Part shown: positions 9,001 to 16,327 of the stretch, one piece after another
Layout of the letters: every line of letters begins with the position of its first letter
Numbering within the stretch: position 1 is the stretch's first letter
DNA from: JAWLHU01 sp041690255
GTDB taxonomy: Bacteria > Bacillota > Sulfobacillia > Symbiobacteriales > Symbiobacteriaceae
NCBI GenBank assembly: GCA_041690255.1
Contig: JAWLHU010000015.1
Location: forward strand, 1 to 64,000
DNA length: 64,000 bases
Direction of reading: 5' to 3'
Notes under the pieces: model-generated
Database searches by the model: none
What the model was told of the DNA's origin: nothing
What the model saw: only the letters and a program-made list of their open reading frames with translations
Program-made: the position numbers and the translations under genes

Positions 9001-11121
9001 CAGGAACGGCACTACCACTAGTCGGCCGCCATACAGGAGAGCGCCCCAGAGCTCCCACACTGAGAAGTCAAACGCGTACGAGTGGAACATGGTCCAGACA
9101 TCCCGGTCCGAGAACTGGAACCAGTGATCAGCGGCAGAGAAGAGCCGCAGCACATTCCCATGGGTTACCATCACGCCCTTGGGCTTTCCTGTAGACCCGG
9201 ACGTGTAGATCACGTAGGCCATGTGCGATGCCGCTGCACCGCTGGTCGGGTTTTCCGTGCTGCAGTCGGCAAGGGCGCCGCAGTCTGAATCGAGGCAGAT
9301 CACCTCTGCCTGATGCTCCGGCAGGGCATGCACCAGGGCCGACTGGGTAACCACAACCGTCATCGCAGCGTCCTTCAGCATGAAATCCAGCCGGTCCCGA
9401 GGGCTGGCCGGGTCTAGCGGAACGTAAGCTCCACCCGCCTTCAGAACGCCGAGGATTCCTGCGACCATCTCCGAGGATCGCTCCATGAACACGCCAACCA
9501 ACGTTTCCGGTCCGACTCCTCTCGCCTTAAGGGAGTGAGCCAACTGGTTTGCGCGCTCATTCAGTTCCCTGTACGTCCACTGCTGGTCTTCAAAGGTGAC
9601 GGCAACCGCGTCGGGCATGCGTGCCACCTGTGCCTCGAAATGCTCATGGAGGGTGCCGGAGGGTGCTTGTGCACTACGACTGCGGCCCTGCCCCAGCCGG
9701 AGCTCTCGCTCGTCGCGGTCCAGAATGGGCAGCGCACTGATCTTCTCTTCGGCGTTCTGCGCGATTCCTTCCAGCAGGTTGCGGAAGTGGTCGAGCATGC
9801 GGCCAACGGTATCCTCATCGAACAGGTCGACACTGTATTCAATCCCACCAACGATCCCATTGGACGCCTCGGTCATGACCAGCATGAGGTCAAACTTCGC
9901 GGACGGATGGCTGACTTCAAGGGCCTCAAACGAGAGGCCGGCGAGATCAAGCGACTGGCTGGGGGCGTTCTGCAGGGCAAACACTACCTCGAACAGCGGA
10001 GAGTGTGTCAGGTTGCGATCGGGCTGCAACAGTTCGACCAATTTTTCGTACGGAAAGTCCTGGTGGGCGTATGCACCCAAGGTGACCTCCCGAACCCTCT
10101 GCAACACATCCCTGAACGTGGGATTCCCTTCAAGGTTAGTTCGCAGGACGAGGGCATTAACAAAGAAGCCGATCAACCCTTCGGTCTCAGCCCGGTTTCG
10201 GTTAGCAATGGGAGAGCCAACGACGATATCTTCCTGCCCCGTGTAGCGGTACAGGAGGGTCTGGAAGGCCGCTAGGAGCGTCATGAAGAGGGTGACGCCC
10301 TCCCGGCGGCTGAGGCTTTTGAGCGACTCGGTTAGCTGTGGGGAGAGTTCAAGCAACTTGCGGCCGCCACGGAAGCTCGGAGTAGCGGGCCGCGGCCGGT
10401 CTGTGGGCAATTGCAAGACGGGCAGTTCGCCACCCAACTGCTCTTTCCAGTAAGCCTCGTGTTCGGCCAGGATGTCTCCCTGAAGGCGCTGCTGCTGCCA
10501 GTGGGCGAAGTCCGCATACTGGATAGGCAACTCAGGCAGCGGGGAGGGACGCCCGACCGAAAAGGCCTCGTAGAGCAGGCCAATCTCCCGCATGAGAACC
10601 CCCGTGGACCACCCGTCGGAAATGATGTGGTGCATGTTCAGAAGCACGATGTGATGTTCGTCCCCCAGTTGCAGTACGGTTGCCTGAAACAGGGGCCCCC
10701 GGGAGAGATCAAACGGGCAGTTTGCCTTTTCCTCGGCTACCCGAAGAGCCTCGGCCTCCCTGCCCTCTTCCGGTATACCGGTCAGATCAACAAATGACAG
10801 AGGGATCTGTCCCTTCCGGAAGACCATCTGGCCCGGCTGCCCATCGACGGACACAAAGGTGGTCCGGAGCGTGTCATGGCGCCTGACAATCTCGTTGAGC
10901 GCCCTCTCCAGCACATCCCGATCAAGCTTGCCCGTTACCTTCAAGGCCAGAGGAATCGTATACAGCGGACTGCCCGGTTCAAGCTGATCGATGAACCACA
11001 GCCGCCGTTGGGCAAAGGATAAGGGGAACGCCTTAGGTTGGCTGACCTTGGCCTTTAGGCGCTGTACCAGAAGGGCTCGTGCTTCGTCGGCGGACGCGGG
11101 CTCATTGCGAAACTGGCTCAT
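1..11121 (-). CDS. Non-ribosomal peptide synthetase, C-A(MT)-T-C-A-T-C-A-T-C, 3' end outside window
   Basis: Open for 3707 codons from ATG 11119-11121 (GGGAGGA ribosome site upstream) to the window edge. Read by eye, the order is C1 (HHIISDG near residue 164), A1 (YTSGSTGKPKG near 640), T1 (LGGHSLL near 1330), C2 (~1528), A2 (~2000), T2 (~2394), C3 (~2588), A3 (~3078), T3 (~3480) and the start of C4 (~3673). All C domains keep HHxxxDG, and no epimerase or thioesterase domain is visible. Aligned to PheA numbering, A1 reads DFWNIGMVH (threonine) and A2 reads DVWHISLVD (serine). A3 carries HDPLHRD and FYGSTETQRA, which are marks of Lys2-type aminoadipate domains. Between cores A8 and A9 of A1 lies an FkbM-like methyltransferase (VFDIGANIGMF, FEP, LLKVDVEKAE, about residues 1000-1190). 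The first domain is a condensation domain, so an upstream acyl or peptidyl donor is expected. The product is unknown. Confidence 0.95.
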   Translation of the reverse strand, partial: MSQFRNEPASADEARALLVQRLKAKVSQPKAFPLSFAQRRLWFIDQLEPGSPLYTIPLALKVTGKLDRDVLERALNEIVRRHDTLRTTFVSVDGQPGQMVFRKGQIPLSFVDLTGIPEEGREAEALRVAEEKANCPFDLSRGPLFQATVLQLGDEHHIVLLNMHHIISDGWSTGVLMREIGLLYEAFSVGRPSPLPELPIQYADFAHWQQQRLQGDILAEHEAYWKEQLGGELPVLQLPTDRPRPATPSFRGGRKLLELSPQLTESLKSLSRREGVTLFMTLLAAFQTLLYRYTGQEDIVVGSPIANRNRAETEGLIGFFVNALVLRTNLEGNPTFRDVLQRVREVTLGAYAHQDFPYEKLVELLQPDRNLTHSPLFEVVFALQNAPSQSLDLAGLSFEALEVSHPSAKFDLMLVMTEASNGIVGGIEYSVDLFDEDTVGRMLDHFRNLLEGIAQNAEEKISALPILDRDERELRLGQGRSRSAQAPSGTLHEHFEAQVARMPDAVAVTFEDQQWTYRELNERANQLAHSLKARGVGPETLVGVFMERSSEMVAGILGVLKAGGAYVPLDPASPRDRLDFMLKDAAMTVVVTQSALVHALPEHQAEVICLDSDCGALADCSTENPTSGAAASHMAYVIYTSGSTGKPKGVMVTHGNVLRLFSAADHWFQFSDRDVWTMFHSYAFDFSVWELWGALLYGGRLVVVPFLISRSPEAFHALVQRERVTVLNQTPSAFHQFIAADAGAGRVELSLRLVIFGGEALQLQSLRPWFNRYGDQKPQLVNMYGITETTVHVTYRPLSWADMTSSASVIGGPIPDLELYILDRNLQPVPVGVTGELYVGGAGLARGYLNQPELTAQQFIPHPFSEEARARLYRSGDLARYLSTGDIEYLGRIDQQAKIRGFRIELGEIEATIMQHPAVQEAVVTLREYAPGDQRLVAYVVPNWERAFTLRQVLRLEREGLLNERNRYEFSNGLVVAHKNRSETEFLYREIFEDRAYLRYGITLPEDACVFDIGANIGMFTIFVGQVCQNPTIYAFEPIPPVCELLQLNAALYGRNVKVYDMGLSSDNRTETFIYYPHNTVMSGRFGDSAEEREVVRTYMLNQYQEASFPADLDEMLADRMESEPFECRLTTVSDMIRENGVERIDLLKVDVEKAEMDVLAGIAEHDWPKIRQAVIEVHDLEGRLGQVRALLEKHGFTVAVHQDDRLRDTGLYNLYAIRAAEENSPTTVRCVSEEPRITSPSRMVADLRQQMKAQLPDYMIPSDIVLLDHLPLTNNGKVDRRALPSPDLSRSSDGFVPPRNPTEEILAGIWARLLGRAQVGVRTSFFDLGGHSLLGTQLISHIREVFRVELPLRALFEEPTVAGLASRVESALAANRSPALPPISPVERTGAIPLTFGQQRLWFLNQLQPGSAMYNLPAALRLAGRLDVPALEQSLTEIVRRHEVLRTTFPVVGGEAVQAVAPPDKLPLPVIDLSELGEHDREARARELAEEEAGRPFDLSAGPLIRAALLRLGHADHVLLLTVHHITSDGWSTGVLLQEMASMYRAFAGGAAPSLSELPVQYADVAYWQRQCFEGEAIETQMAFWKKLLGGELPVLQLPTDRPRRALQTFKGGARTLALPRELSDALKVLSRSEDSTLFMTLLAAFKAMLYRYTGQTDIIVGSPIANRNRVETEGLIGFFVNTLALRTDLSGRISFRELLRRVREVTLEGYAHQDVPFERLVEVLQPERNLSHSPLFQVLFAHQNTPAVLPELPGLTLSTLPVETRTAKFDLSLYTTEANETLVTALEYSTDLFDDATIDRMLEHFRSLLTGIVENPEQSLDDLPFLTESEERELVAWNQTAREYPLDRCLHEFIEEQADRTPEAVSVIFGEQQVTYEELNRRANRLAHRLRALGVGPDTLVGICAERSVEMVLGLLGILKAGGAYVPLDPEYPRDRLAYMIGDSAVSVLLTQQQLVSALPATSAAVICLDSDLEEPAPGHDENPQVITSPDSLIYVIYTSGSTGRPKGVMIPHHGIVNRLCWMQEEYNLTGADRVLQKTPFSFDVSVWEFFWPLMTGATLVMARPGGHRDATYLMETISKYGITTMHFVPSMLQTFVEEPGLEGCTSLKRVICSGEALPFALRERFYQRSGAALHNLYGPTEASVDVSYWACVRQDHRSIVPIGRPIANTHLYVLDEKLRLLPIGCPGELHIGGIGLARGYLNRPELTAEKFIANPLSSEEGARLYKTGDLARYLPDGSIEYLGRIDHQVKMRGFRIELGEIEMTLRELPGVLDAAVIMCESPTRDKYLAAYLVPEISCTLAAGDLRQGLRKTLPEHMVPTAFMMLDALPLTPNGKLDRRALPVPEVRHLDANTAPVVPRSPVEEILTGVWAQVLGADQVGVHDNFFERGGHSLLATKVISRVRDAFQVELPVRTIFEAPTVNEFARVVEAARESAPSLTAPPIVPISREGALPLSLAQQRLWFLDQLNPGTPLYNMPVAFRLKGTLDIGALQAGLTELARRHEALRTTFAITAEGHAVQVISPAFPVDLPIIDLRELPENERHAVAERLLQAEGQRSFDLKKGPLFGAVLIRVGDEEHMVQITMHHIISDGWSIGVLLREVAALYGAFVNRKPSPLTELPVQYADYAHWQRQWLQGAVLEELESYWKRQFSGPIPVLELPVDRPRPPVQTFLGARQSLVLTAEVSQSLRRLSQQSGATLFMTLLAAFKALLFRRTGQEDIIVGIPTANRSHGESEGLIGFFVNTLALRTDLSGKPTFRQLLSRVRKVAMDGYSHQALPFEKLLEIVQPERDLSRTPLFQVFFNMLNEDSTVATFPGLSMEPLQSAESGSKFDLTVYASDHPDGIHLEFVYNAELFSEMRIAELAQQYRCLVEQVAENPEAPITKYSLITHMGKAVLPDPHARLDDAWVGSVHERFAQQVRRVPKRLAVSDKEESWTYEELDIRTNRLANCLRDNDVQHQDVVAIYGHRSAPMVWALIGVLKAGAAFVVIDPAYPPERIIDYLRAAQPKGWVQVEAAGALPGELEDFLQTVSLRCRVTLPTRATSDANGLLSPYSTSDPCVTVGPDDMAYLSFTSGSTGKPKGIVGRHGPLTHFLPWMTETFAFDETDRFSMLSGIAHDPLHRDTFTPLQVGAAICIPDPDQWWSSGWLADWMAREQVTAANLTPAIGQIITQPVPGKNPQVSSLRYAFFVGDILTMRDVARLRGVAPNVTAVNFYGSTETQRAVGYYVVPQSEAGDEARENGTFTKEMVPLGKGMQNVQLLVLNEHQQQAGIGEIGEIFLRSPHLARGYLGDDALTREKFIINPFTNEANDRVYRTGDLGRYLPDGTVEALGRADFQVKVRGFRVELGEIEATLGRHPAVREAVLAARKDHNGQQRLVAYVVMNEKPETTEQELYQFLKRRLPDYMVPSAFVILEALPVTPNGKVDRRCLPAPDFDRDGELLVAPHTPVEEMLAGIWSHLLGLNRIGVNDSFFERGGHSLLATQLVSRVRDAFQVELPLRSLFEAPTIAGMAGQIEAARLQNDDLALPPIKPRPRDAGLPLSFAQQRLWFLDQLEGSSAYNVLAAVRLQGEVDAAVLEQSLSEVVRRHESLRTTFLTTEEGDSVQVIAPARPVTVAVFDLREVPKEGCEARARSLAEREAQRPFDLTEGPLFRATLLRLGDEDHVVLLTMHHIISDGWSTGVLVNEVGALYEAFATGKSSPLPE

Positions 11122-11163
11122 GTCAATCCTCCCTCGCTCTTGCTCGCCCCTGCTAAAAGGGGA

Positions 11164-13584
11164 TTAGGGCTGCAGCACCATCATCTTTCGGTTCTCAGGG
11201 GCGCCGGGAGACTCGCTGAACGCGCGGTATTGACCTTCCAGGTATAGCTCGTACTGGTCATCGTACCAGGGGCTCAAAACATGTCCGGACTCTCCTGGAC
11301 TGAGAACGGCTCTCGAAGCACCCAGGTCATTCAGATCGATCACCTGGCGCCACGATGCTGCGAGCTGAACAAGACCGCTCTCGGAAGGCGCCGCCACGTT
11401 GACGGTAACTGCGCTCCCGTTGACGGGGGCCAATTTGGTGTTGAAGAGAAGCCCCAGAGGCTTTAGCGCACCAGCCAGCGGGTGCACGTGCCTGAGTTGA
11501 TGAAACTCTCCCCACATCCACTTCTGCTGGTTTCTCCCTTGCAGGTTTATGCCTTCGGCGACAGCGTCCTTAAAGCTCTCGATAGCCAGCTTGTCAAGGC
11601 CGCCCGCGTTCTTGACCCAGACACCCGGTTGGCCGGCCGCGGCCTCTTGGAGCACTTCGTCGGTAAGTGCCTCCCGATTGGGCAAATGGTTAAAGAGAAA
11701 GTTGCCCAGCGCCGGCTCAAACAAATTTGACATGAGATGAGTACGCCAAAGGAAGTAAATCAGTGGAGCAGCTTCCCCGGCGCTGTCCGTGTAGTCCCAC
11801 TCCTCAAGAACTTTGAGTGCGCTTCGCTCTTCCTCTGTCAGTTCGGAAGGCTTCACCTGCGGAATGAGGAGAGGTAAGAGCGCCCGGGCCTGCGTGTTTA
11901 ACACGTCCGTTTGAAGTGCCTCCATGTCAGCGACCGTGAATGCCTTCTTGGCACTCAGCCTCTCCACGATTCGCTGGGCGCGGTACGGCGGTACCCACGA
12001 CTTGGTTATCAAGTATGGATACGCGTCATCGATGATCTTGTTGTTAGCCGTGACGATCACCCCGCTGTCGGGGTTGACGACCTCCGGTAAGTCATCAAAG
12101 GGTATGTAACCTTCCCAGTCGAACTCGCCGGTCCAACCAGGAACCGGTTCAAGACCATCGCCATGAGCCCGTATGGGAATGAGACCTGTCAGGCGATAGG
12201 CGATAGTGTTATCAACAGAAGCAAACACCACATTCATAGCCGGGAGATCAAACTTCTCCAAAGCGCCACGGAATTCACCCCAATTATCTGCCAGATTCAT
12301 GTGGAGAATGGCTTCGGGTTCAGCCGTCGGCTGAGAGCCCGCCCACTTTAGTGCTAGGTTCTCGATCAACCGACCGGCGATCAGGTCAGTTATGATAGGA
12401 CCGTGGCGTGTCACCAAAACATCAAAGTGGAGGTCTTCCTCCCCCTTAACCTTCACCGTTTCCGTGAGGACCTGTGCATCCTCCCACTTACCTTGAAACT
12501 CAAACTGGACTGCGTTTTCGGGATTACGCCGTTCAATGAAGAGGTCCTGAACGTCTGCACGGCTGTTCGTTACACCCCAGGCTACGAAATTGTTATGACC
12601 GATCACAACTCCTGGAGCCCCAGGAAAAGTGACCCCCGAAATGGTGTGTTTCCTGGCACCACTGGTAAGAACCAGTTCCACCTGGTGCCATACAGATGGC
12701 AACGGAAGCTCCAGGTGAGGATCGTTCGCAAGTATCGGCTTACCCGAACTGGTCAACCGTCCCGAGACCACCCAACTGTTAGAGCCGTAGGATTCTCTGC
12801 CGGTCCAGTCTGGCTTAAGCATCGTCATGACGTCCAGTTGTCCTGTCCCAGCTGTGACAAACCGCTCTCTCGGTTCTTTGCGGGTGGACCCATGGCCTTT
12901 GGTGTAACGCGTGATTGTGAGCTGATCATCCGTATGCGGGCGAAGCTGGGCGGATAGTTCGTCTCCAACCTTTTGCCGAATGGCATAGCGGCTAAGTTCC
13001 TCGTGCCAGGACGTACTCATGTTGAAGCTCATGAGCTTACTTATGACCGCGGTGTCCACAGGGGTCCAGGGGTCTGGAGTGTACCCCATGATTGCGAACT
13101 CGATAGGGAGCTTGCCCTCCCGCTTGGCAAACTCAATATAAGCATTTACCCCCCGGGTATACGCCTCGAGGGCCTGGCGGGTCCATGGGGAGTAAGTTTC
13201 GACGGACCTCTCAGCGGCCTGTCGAAGCATGACAGTCCGGTACCACCGGTCATCGTCAAGGAAGCGACGACCTCCCACCTCTGACATGCGGCCACTGGCT
13301 GTTCGCCTTGCTACATCCATCTGCCACAACCGGTCCCCAGCGGTAACGAATCCCTGTGCCACCATCAGATCATCCCATGTGCTAGCCTCTATATGGGGAA
13401 CGCCCCATCGATCACGCGAAATCGCTACCGGAGCGGTAAGACCAGGAAGTGAAATCGTTCCTTTAATCGGAGGCATCCCCCGACGAGCCAATCCGAAGAC
13501 TCCCAAGGCAGATACGGCAAACAACAGAATCAGCACGGACGAGCCCACATAGAACCAGCGCGCTCGATTGGAATGGGTCTTCAC
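11164..13584 (-). CDS. Penicillin acylase family Ntn hydrolase, membrane-anchored
   Basis: 806 aa from a GTG start at 13584. A TTG nine bases upstream is possible, but GAGGTGA sits 9 nt before the GTG, so I chose GTG. An N-terminal hydrophobic segment (about residues 10-32) should anchor or export it. The family signature GSNSW places the autocatalytic cleavage site and the nucleophilic Ser near residue 268; the mature enzyme of this family is an alpha/beta heterodimer made from one precursor. Conserved segments include DRWGVPHI near the N terminus and NDPHLELPLPSVWHQ just after the Ser. It lies 42 bp upstream of the NRPS in the same direction and so is probably co-transcribed. Known relatives in peptide clusters (PvdQ type) remove a fatty-acyl cap outside the cytoplasm; a similar maturation or self-resistance role here is inference. 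Confidence 0.9.
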   Translation of the reverse strand: MKTHSNRARWFYVGSSVLILLFAVSALGVFGLARRGMPPIKGTISLPGLTAPVAISRDRWGVPHIEASTWDDLMVAQGFVTAGDRLWQMDVARRTASGRMSEVGGRRFLDDDRWYRTVMLRQAAERSVETYSPWTRQALEAYTRGVNAYIEFAKREGKLPIEFAIMGYTPDPWTPVDTAVISKLMSFNMSTSWHEELSRYAIRQKVGDELSAQLRPHTDDQLTITRYTKGHGSTRKEPRERFVTAGTGQLDVMTMLKPDWTGRESYGSNSWVVSGRLTSSGKPILANDPHLELPLPSVWHQVELVLTSGARKHTISGVTFPGAPGVVIGHNNFVAWGVTNSRADVQDLFIERRNPENAVQFEFQGKWEDAQVLTETVKVKGEEDLHFDVLVTRHGPIITDLIAGRLIENLALKWAGSQPTAEPEAILHMNLADNWGEFRGALEKFDLPAMNVVFASVDNTIAYRLTGLIPIRAHGDGLEPVPGWTGEFDWEGYIPFDDLPEVVNPDSGVIVTANNKIIDDAYPYLITKSWVPPYRAQRIVERLSAKKAFTVADMEALQTDVLNTQARALLPLLIPQVKPSELTEEERSALKVLEEWDYTDSAGEAAPLIYFLWRTHLMSNLFEPALGNFLFNHLPNREALTDEVLQEAAAGQPGVWVKNAGGLDKLAIESFKDAVAEGINLQGRNQQKWMWGEFHQLRHVHPLAGALKPLGLLFNTKLAPVNGSAVTVNVAAPSESGLVQLAASWRQVIDLNDLGASRAVLSPGESGHVLSPWYDDQYELYLEGQYRAFSESPGAPENRKMMVLQP

Positions 13585-13623
13585 GTAGATCAATCACCTC
13601 AAGTTATGCGGCACTTCTTGATG

Positions 13624-13663
13624 TTTACACATGACATAGTATAGTATACAATAACGATGTCAA
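13624..13663. promoter_or_regulatory. Overlapping divergent promoters
   Basis: Plus strand: TTTACA 13624-13629, 17-nt spacer, TACAAT 13647-13652, facing the ABC exporter. Minus strand: TTGACA at 13658-13663, 16-nt spacer, TACTAT at 13636-13641, facing the acylase/NRPS. The two core promoters overlap, so occupancy by RNA polymerase should be mutually affected. Pattern match only. Confidence 0.6.
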
Positions 13664-13696
13664 TACGTCCAAAAATTATGGTGAGGATGATATTCA

Positions 13697-14707
13697 TTGT
13701 TCGCTGTTAAAGCTGAACAACTGACTCGAAACTTCGCAGTTCCGACCAAAGGGCAGTCTATCTGGCGGCGCGTTTTCGCTCCCCAGCGTGAGTTGGTCAA
13801 AGCAGTAAGCAATGTCAGTTTGGAGATCAACGAGGGCGAGGTAGTGGGATACATCGGCCCAAATGGGGCCGGTAAGTCCACCACAATGAAAATGCTGCTG
13901 GGCATTCTCTACCCCAGCAGCGGAACGGTGCAAGTCCTCGGACGAGACCCGTTTAAGGAGCGTCTGGCTAACAACCAGGAGATTGGCGTTGTATGGGGGA
14001 ACCGCAACGTGATGGCCTGGGACATCCCGGTTGCCGACACGCTGGACAAGTTCCGGCGCATCTATCGGGTGAGCCAGCCTGACTTCCAGCAGCGGCTGAA
14101 CCTGTGCAACGAGTACCTGGAGTTGGACAGCCTGATGGGCAAGCATGGGCGCCACTTGAGCCTGGGCCAGCGGATGCGCTGCAACCTGGTGGCGTCCGTA
14201 CTCCATCGCCCCCGGATTCTCTACCTGGACGAGCCCACCATCGGGCTGGACGTGGTGGTAAAACACCAGGTTCGGCGCTTCCTCCGCCATCTGAACCAGG
14301 CCTGGGGTACAACCATCCTGCTCACAACGCACGACCTGGCCGACATTGAGGATCTCTGCCCCCGGATCGTAGTGATTGACAAGGGTCGACTCATTCTGGA
14401 TGACACCCTAGAGGCCGTACGGGACCGGCTGGGGGACGGTGTAAAGATCACGTTCCAGTTGAGCCCGGGCACCGTCCTCGATCCGCATTTCTTGGAGGAA
14501 ACCAAGCGCGCCTTCCCGGGGGTAACGCTGCGGACTGAACCGGGGGCTAGGCTAGTCCTGCAGGTCGCACGGGTAGATGCGACGCCGATTGCCCTTGTCC
14601 GCTGGGTGGTCAACCGGATCGAGCCCATTCACCTGCAGATCACGGAAAGCCCCATTGAAGATGTTGTCTCACGGATCTACAGTGGGGGTGAGCTCTGTGG
14701 GGCTTGA
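13697..14707 (+). CDS. ABC-2 exporter ATP-binding protein
   Basis: 336 aa from a TTG start, with GTGAGGA 9 nt upstream. Walker A GPNGAGKST (about residue 57), a signature segment LSLGQRMR, Walker B ILYLDEPT and the H-loop TTHD are all present, so the ATPase should be active. The long N-terminal extension before Walker A and the C-terminal tail of about 100 residues match the COG4586-type subgroup that pairs with two ABC-2 permeases rather than the short DrrA type. The next gene starts inside its 3' end. Divergent from the peptide synthetase cluster, it is a candidate for exporting that product or conferring self-resistance, but this is inferred from position only. Confidence 0.9.
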   Translation: MFAVKAEQLTRNFAVPTKGQSIWRRVFAPQRELVKAVSNVSLEINEGEVVGYIGPNGAGKSTTMKMLLGILYPSSGTVQVLGRDPFKERLANNQEIGVVWGNRNVMAWDIPVADTLDKFRRIYRVSQPDFQQRLNLCNEYLELDSLMGKHGRHLSLGQRMRCNLVASVLHRPRILYLDEPTIGLDVVVKHQVRRFLRHLNQAWGTTILLTTHDLADIEDLCPRIVVIDKGRLILDDTLEAVRDRLGDGVKITFQLSPGTVLDPHFLEETKRAFPGVTLRTEPGARLVLQVARVDATPIALVRWVVNRIEPIHLQITESPIEDVVSRIYSGGELCGA

Positions 14708-15494
14708 CCGCTATTGGCCGGAAGTATCGGAAATGTACCGCCGGGTCACGGCAAATCGGGTCATGATCGGGTTCGGATTCCTGGGGGATATTCTACAGCC
14801 GATGGTCATGTACTTTGTCTGGAATGCAGCCTACGAACAGTCCTCCCAATTTGCGGGGATGGGCCGTGCGCAGATGATTACTTACCTATTCATTGCTCAC
14901 TTTTTTCAGGTGTTTACGATGGGGGAACTGGAGGGAACTTACGCCCACCGTATCCGGTCGGGTGACCTGGTTCGGGACCTCGCCTACCCCCAGTCATTCT
15001 TGTGGAAGCAACTGTTCAGCGGAATCGGTAGCATGTCTGCCTGGGGGTCGCTGATCGGCATTCCTTTGCTCTTAGTAGGTGTCGCTCTGTTCGGTGTGAA
15101 ACTTCCCCCTCTGCCGGTTCTACCCGCGCTCCTTATCAGCCTTACCCTTGCCATCGTGGTCAATTTCGGTCTAAGTTTCGTTACTGGAACGCTTGCGTTC
15201 TGGACCGACGGGGCAATCTGGGGCATTGGCATGGCCAAACGGCTGCTTTCCGCCTTCGCCAGCGGAGCGTTGGTCCCCCTGGCGTTGTTTCCAGGTACAC
15301 TGCGCACGGTGGCCCTGGCTCTTCCGTTTCAAGCAGGCGTACATATACCTACCGCCATCTATCTCGGTCAACTGGAGGGTGCATTGCTCTGGCAGTCGCT
15401 CGGGGTGCAAGTGTTTTGGGCCGTAGCTCTGCTCATCATTTCGAACTGGTTCTTTCATTACAGTGCGCAGCGCATGACCCCGCAGGGAGGCTAG
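14697..15494 (+). CDS. ABC-2 family permease subunit 1
   Basis: 265 aa from GTG 14697, which overlaps the end of the ATPase gene by 11 bp; a longer upstream reading is possible but lies inside the ATPase gene. Six hydrophobic segments are spread over the length (for example near residues 22-42, 105-130, 140-160 and 230-250). It resembles the ABC2_membrane_6 type permeases found with COG4586-like ATPases. It is the first of a pair; the two permeases and ATPase would form one exporter. The same arrangement recurs at 57.1-58.7 kb without an ATPase. Confidence 0.85.
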   Translation: MGLDRYWPEVSEMYRRVTANRVMIGFGFLGDILQPMVMYFVWNAAYEQSSQFAGMGRAQMITYLFIAHFFQVFTMGELEGTYAHRIRSGDLVRDLAYPQSFLWKQLFSGIGSMSAWGSLIGIPLLLVGVALFGVKLPPLPVLPALLISLTLAIVVNFGLSFVTGTLAFWTDGAIWGIGMAKRLLSAFASGALVPLALFPGTLRTVALALPFQAGVHIPTAIYLGQLEGALLWQSLGVQVFWAVALLIISNWFFHYSAQRMTPQGG

Positions 15495-15497
15495 TGC

Positions 15498-16280
15498 ATG
15501 CGAAACATCAAGTTGTACCTGGACCTTCTCCGGCTGGACGCCCTGGCACGCCTCCATTACCGTGCCGATTTCCTGACCGGGCTGGTCACGGCTCTCGTTC
15601 AGCATGGCTCGTGGATCGCGTTGATCTGGCTCGTCTTCCGGCAAATCTCCGCCCTAGGTGACTGGAACGTTTCTGAGATCACCTTCCTGTATGCGGTGTT
15701 CTCCTTGATCTCAGGGCTCACAACCCTGGCGGCCGGCGGGCTCCGAAATCTCGGTTCGCTGGTGTGGCAGGGTGAGTTGGATACCGTGCTCGTTCTCCCA
15801 GTTCACCCGCTCATTCAGCTGTTCCCCAGGTTCAATGTGGATGCGCTTGGTAACACGCTGGTCTCAATTGCAATGCTGGCCGTAGCCTCGACCGCCGCTG
15901 GTGTTGTGTGGGATGGGCGTGCACTGGCCGGCCTGACGGTCGCAGTCGTGAGCGGGACGGGCATTTCGCTGGGCATCCTCATTGCGGCTAACGCACTGGC
16001 TTTCTGGGCACCGTATCCAAGTCTGGTGTATAGCTTGGAACAAGTCGCCACGCTGGGGCGGTATCCAGCGCTGATCTATCCCACATGGATGAAGCGCCTA
16101 GTCACCTGGGTTCTGCCCCTCGCCTTCGCCGCCTATTACCCCACCGCTGTGATCCTGGGTAAGGACCTGGTTCCTTTCTGGGTCGCCCCTGCAAGTCTGC
16201 CTGTGAGCCTCCTGACTCTGATGGTCGGCCTTTGGGTCTGGCGGTGCGGCCTGCGAAAGTATGAAGGAGTCGGTTCCTAA
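15498..16280 (+). CDS. ABC-2 family permease subunit 2
   Basis: 260 aa, starting 3 bp after the previous stop, so translationally linked to it. It is hydrophobic throughout, with about six membrane segments and the residue pattern of COG3694-type partners (LYAVFSLISGL near the N terminus; a motif of charged residues WQGELDTVLVLP before the third segment). The partner is the preceding permease, and energy comes from the 13697-14707 ATPase. The substrate is not visible in the sequence. Confidence 0.85.
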   Translation: MRNIKLYLDLLRLDALARLHYRADFLTGLVTALVQHGSWIALIWLVFRQISALGDWNVSEITFLYAVFSLISGLTTLAAGGLRNLGSLVWQGELDTVLVLPVHPLIQLFPRFNVDALGNTLVSIAMLAVASTAAGVVWDGRALAGLTVAVVSGTGISLGILIAANALAFWAPYPSLVYSLEQVATLGRYPALIYPTWMKRLVTWVLPLAFAAYYPTAVILGKDLVPFWVAPASLPVSLLTLMVGLWVWRCGLRKYEGVGS

Positions 16281-16295
16281 CCTCCCCGAAAAATC

Positions 16296-16327
16296 AGCTC
16301 CCCGCCGCACAACCGCTGCGGGGAACT
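16296..16327 (+). terminator. Hairpin after the exporter operon
   Basis: AGCTCCCCGC and GCGGGGAACT form a 10-bp stem (one G-U pair) around a 12-nt loop, 16 bp after the permease stop. There is no T-tract, so it may act weakly or need Rho. Confidence 0.45.

Noticed and set aside
13694..14332. 212-aa minus-strand ORF
   Set aside because: Lies opposite the Walker motifs of the ABC ATPase and has no family match.
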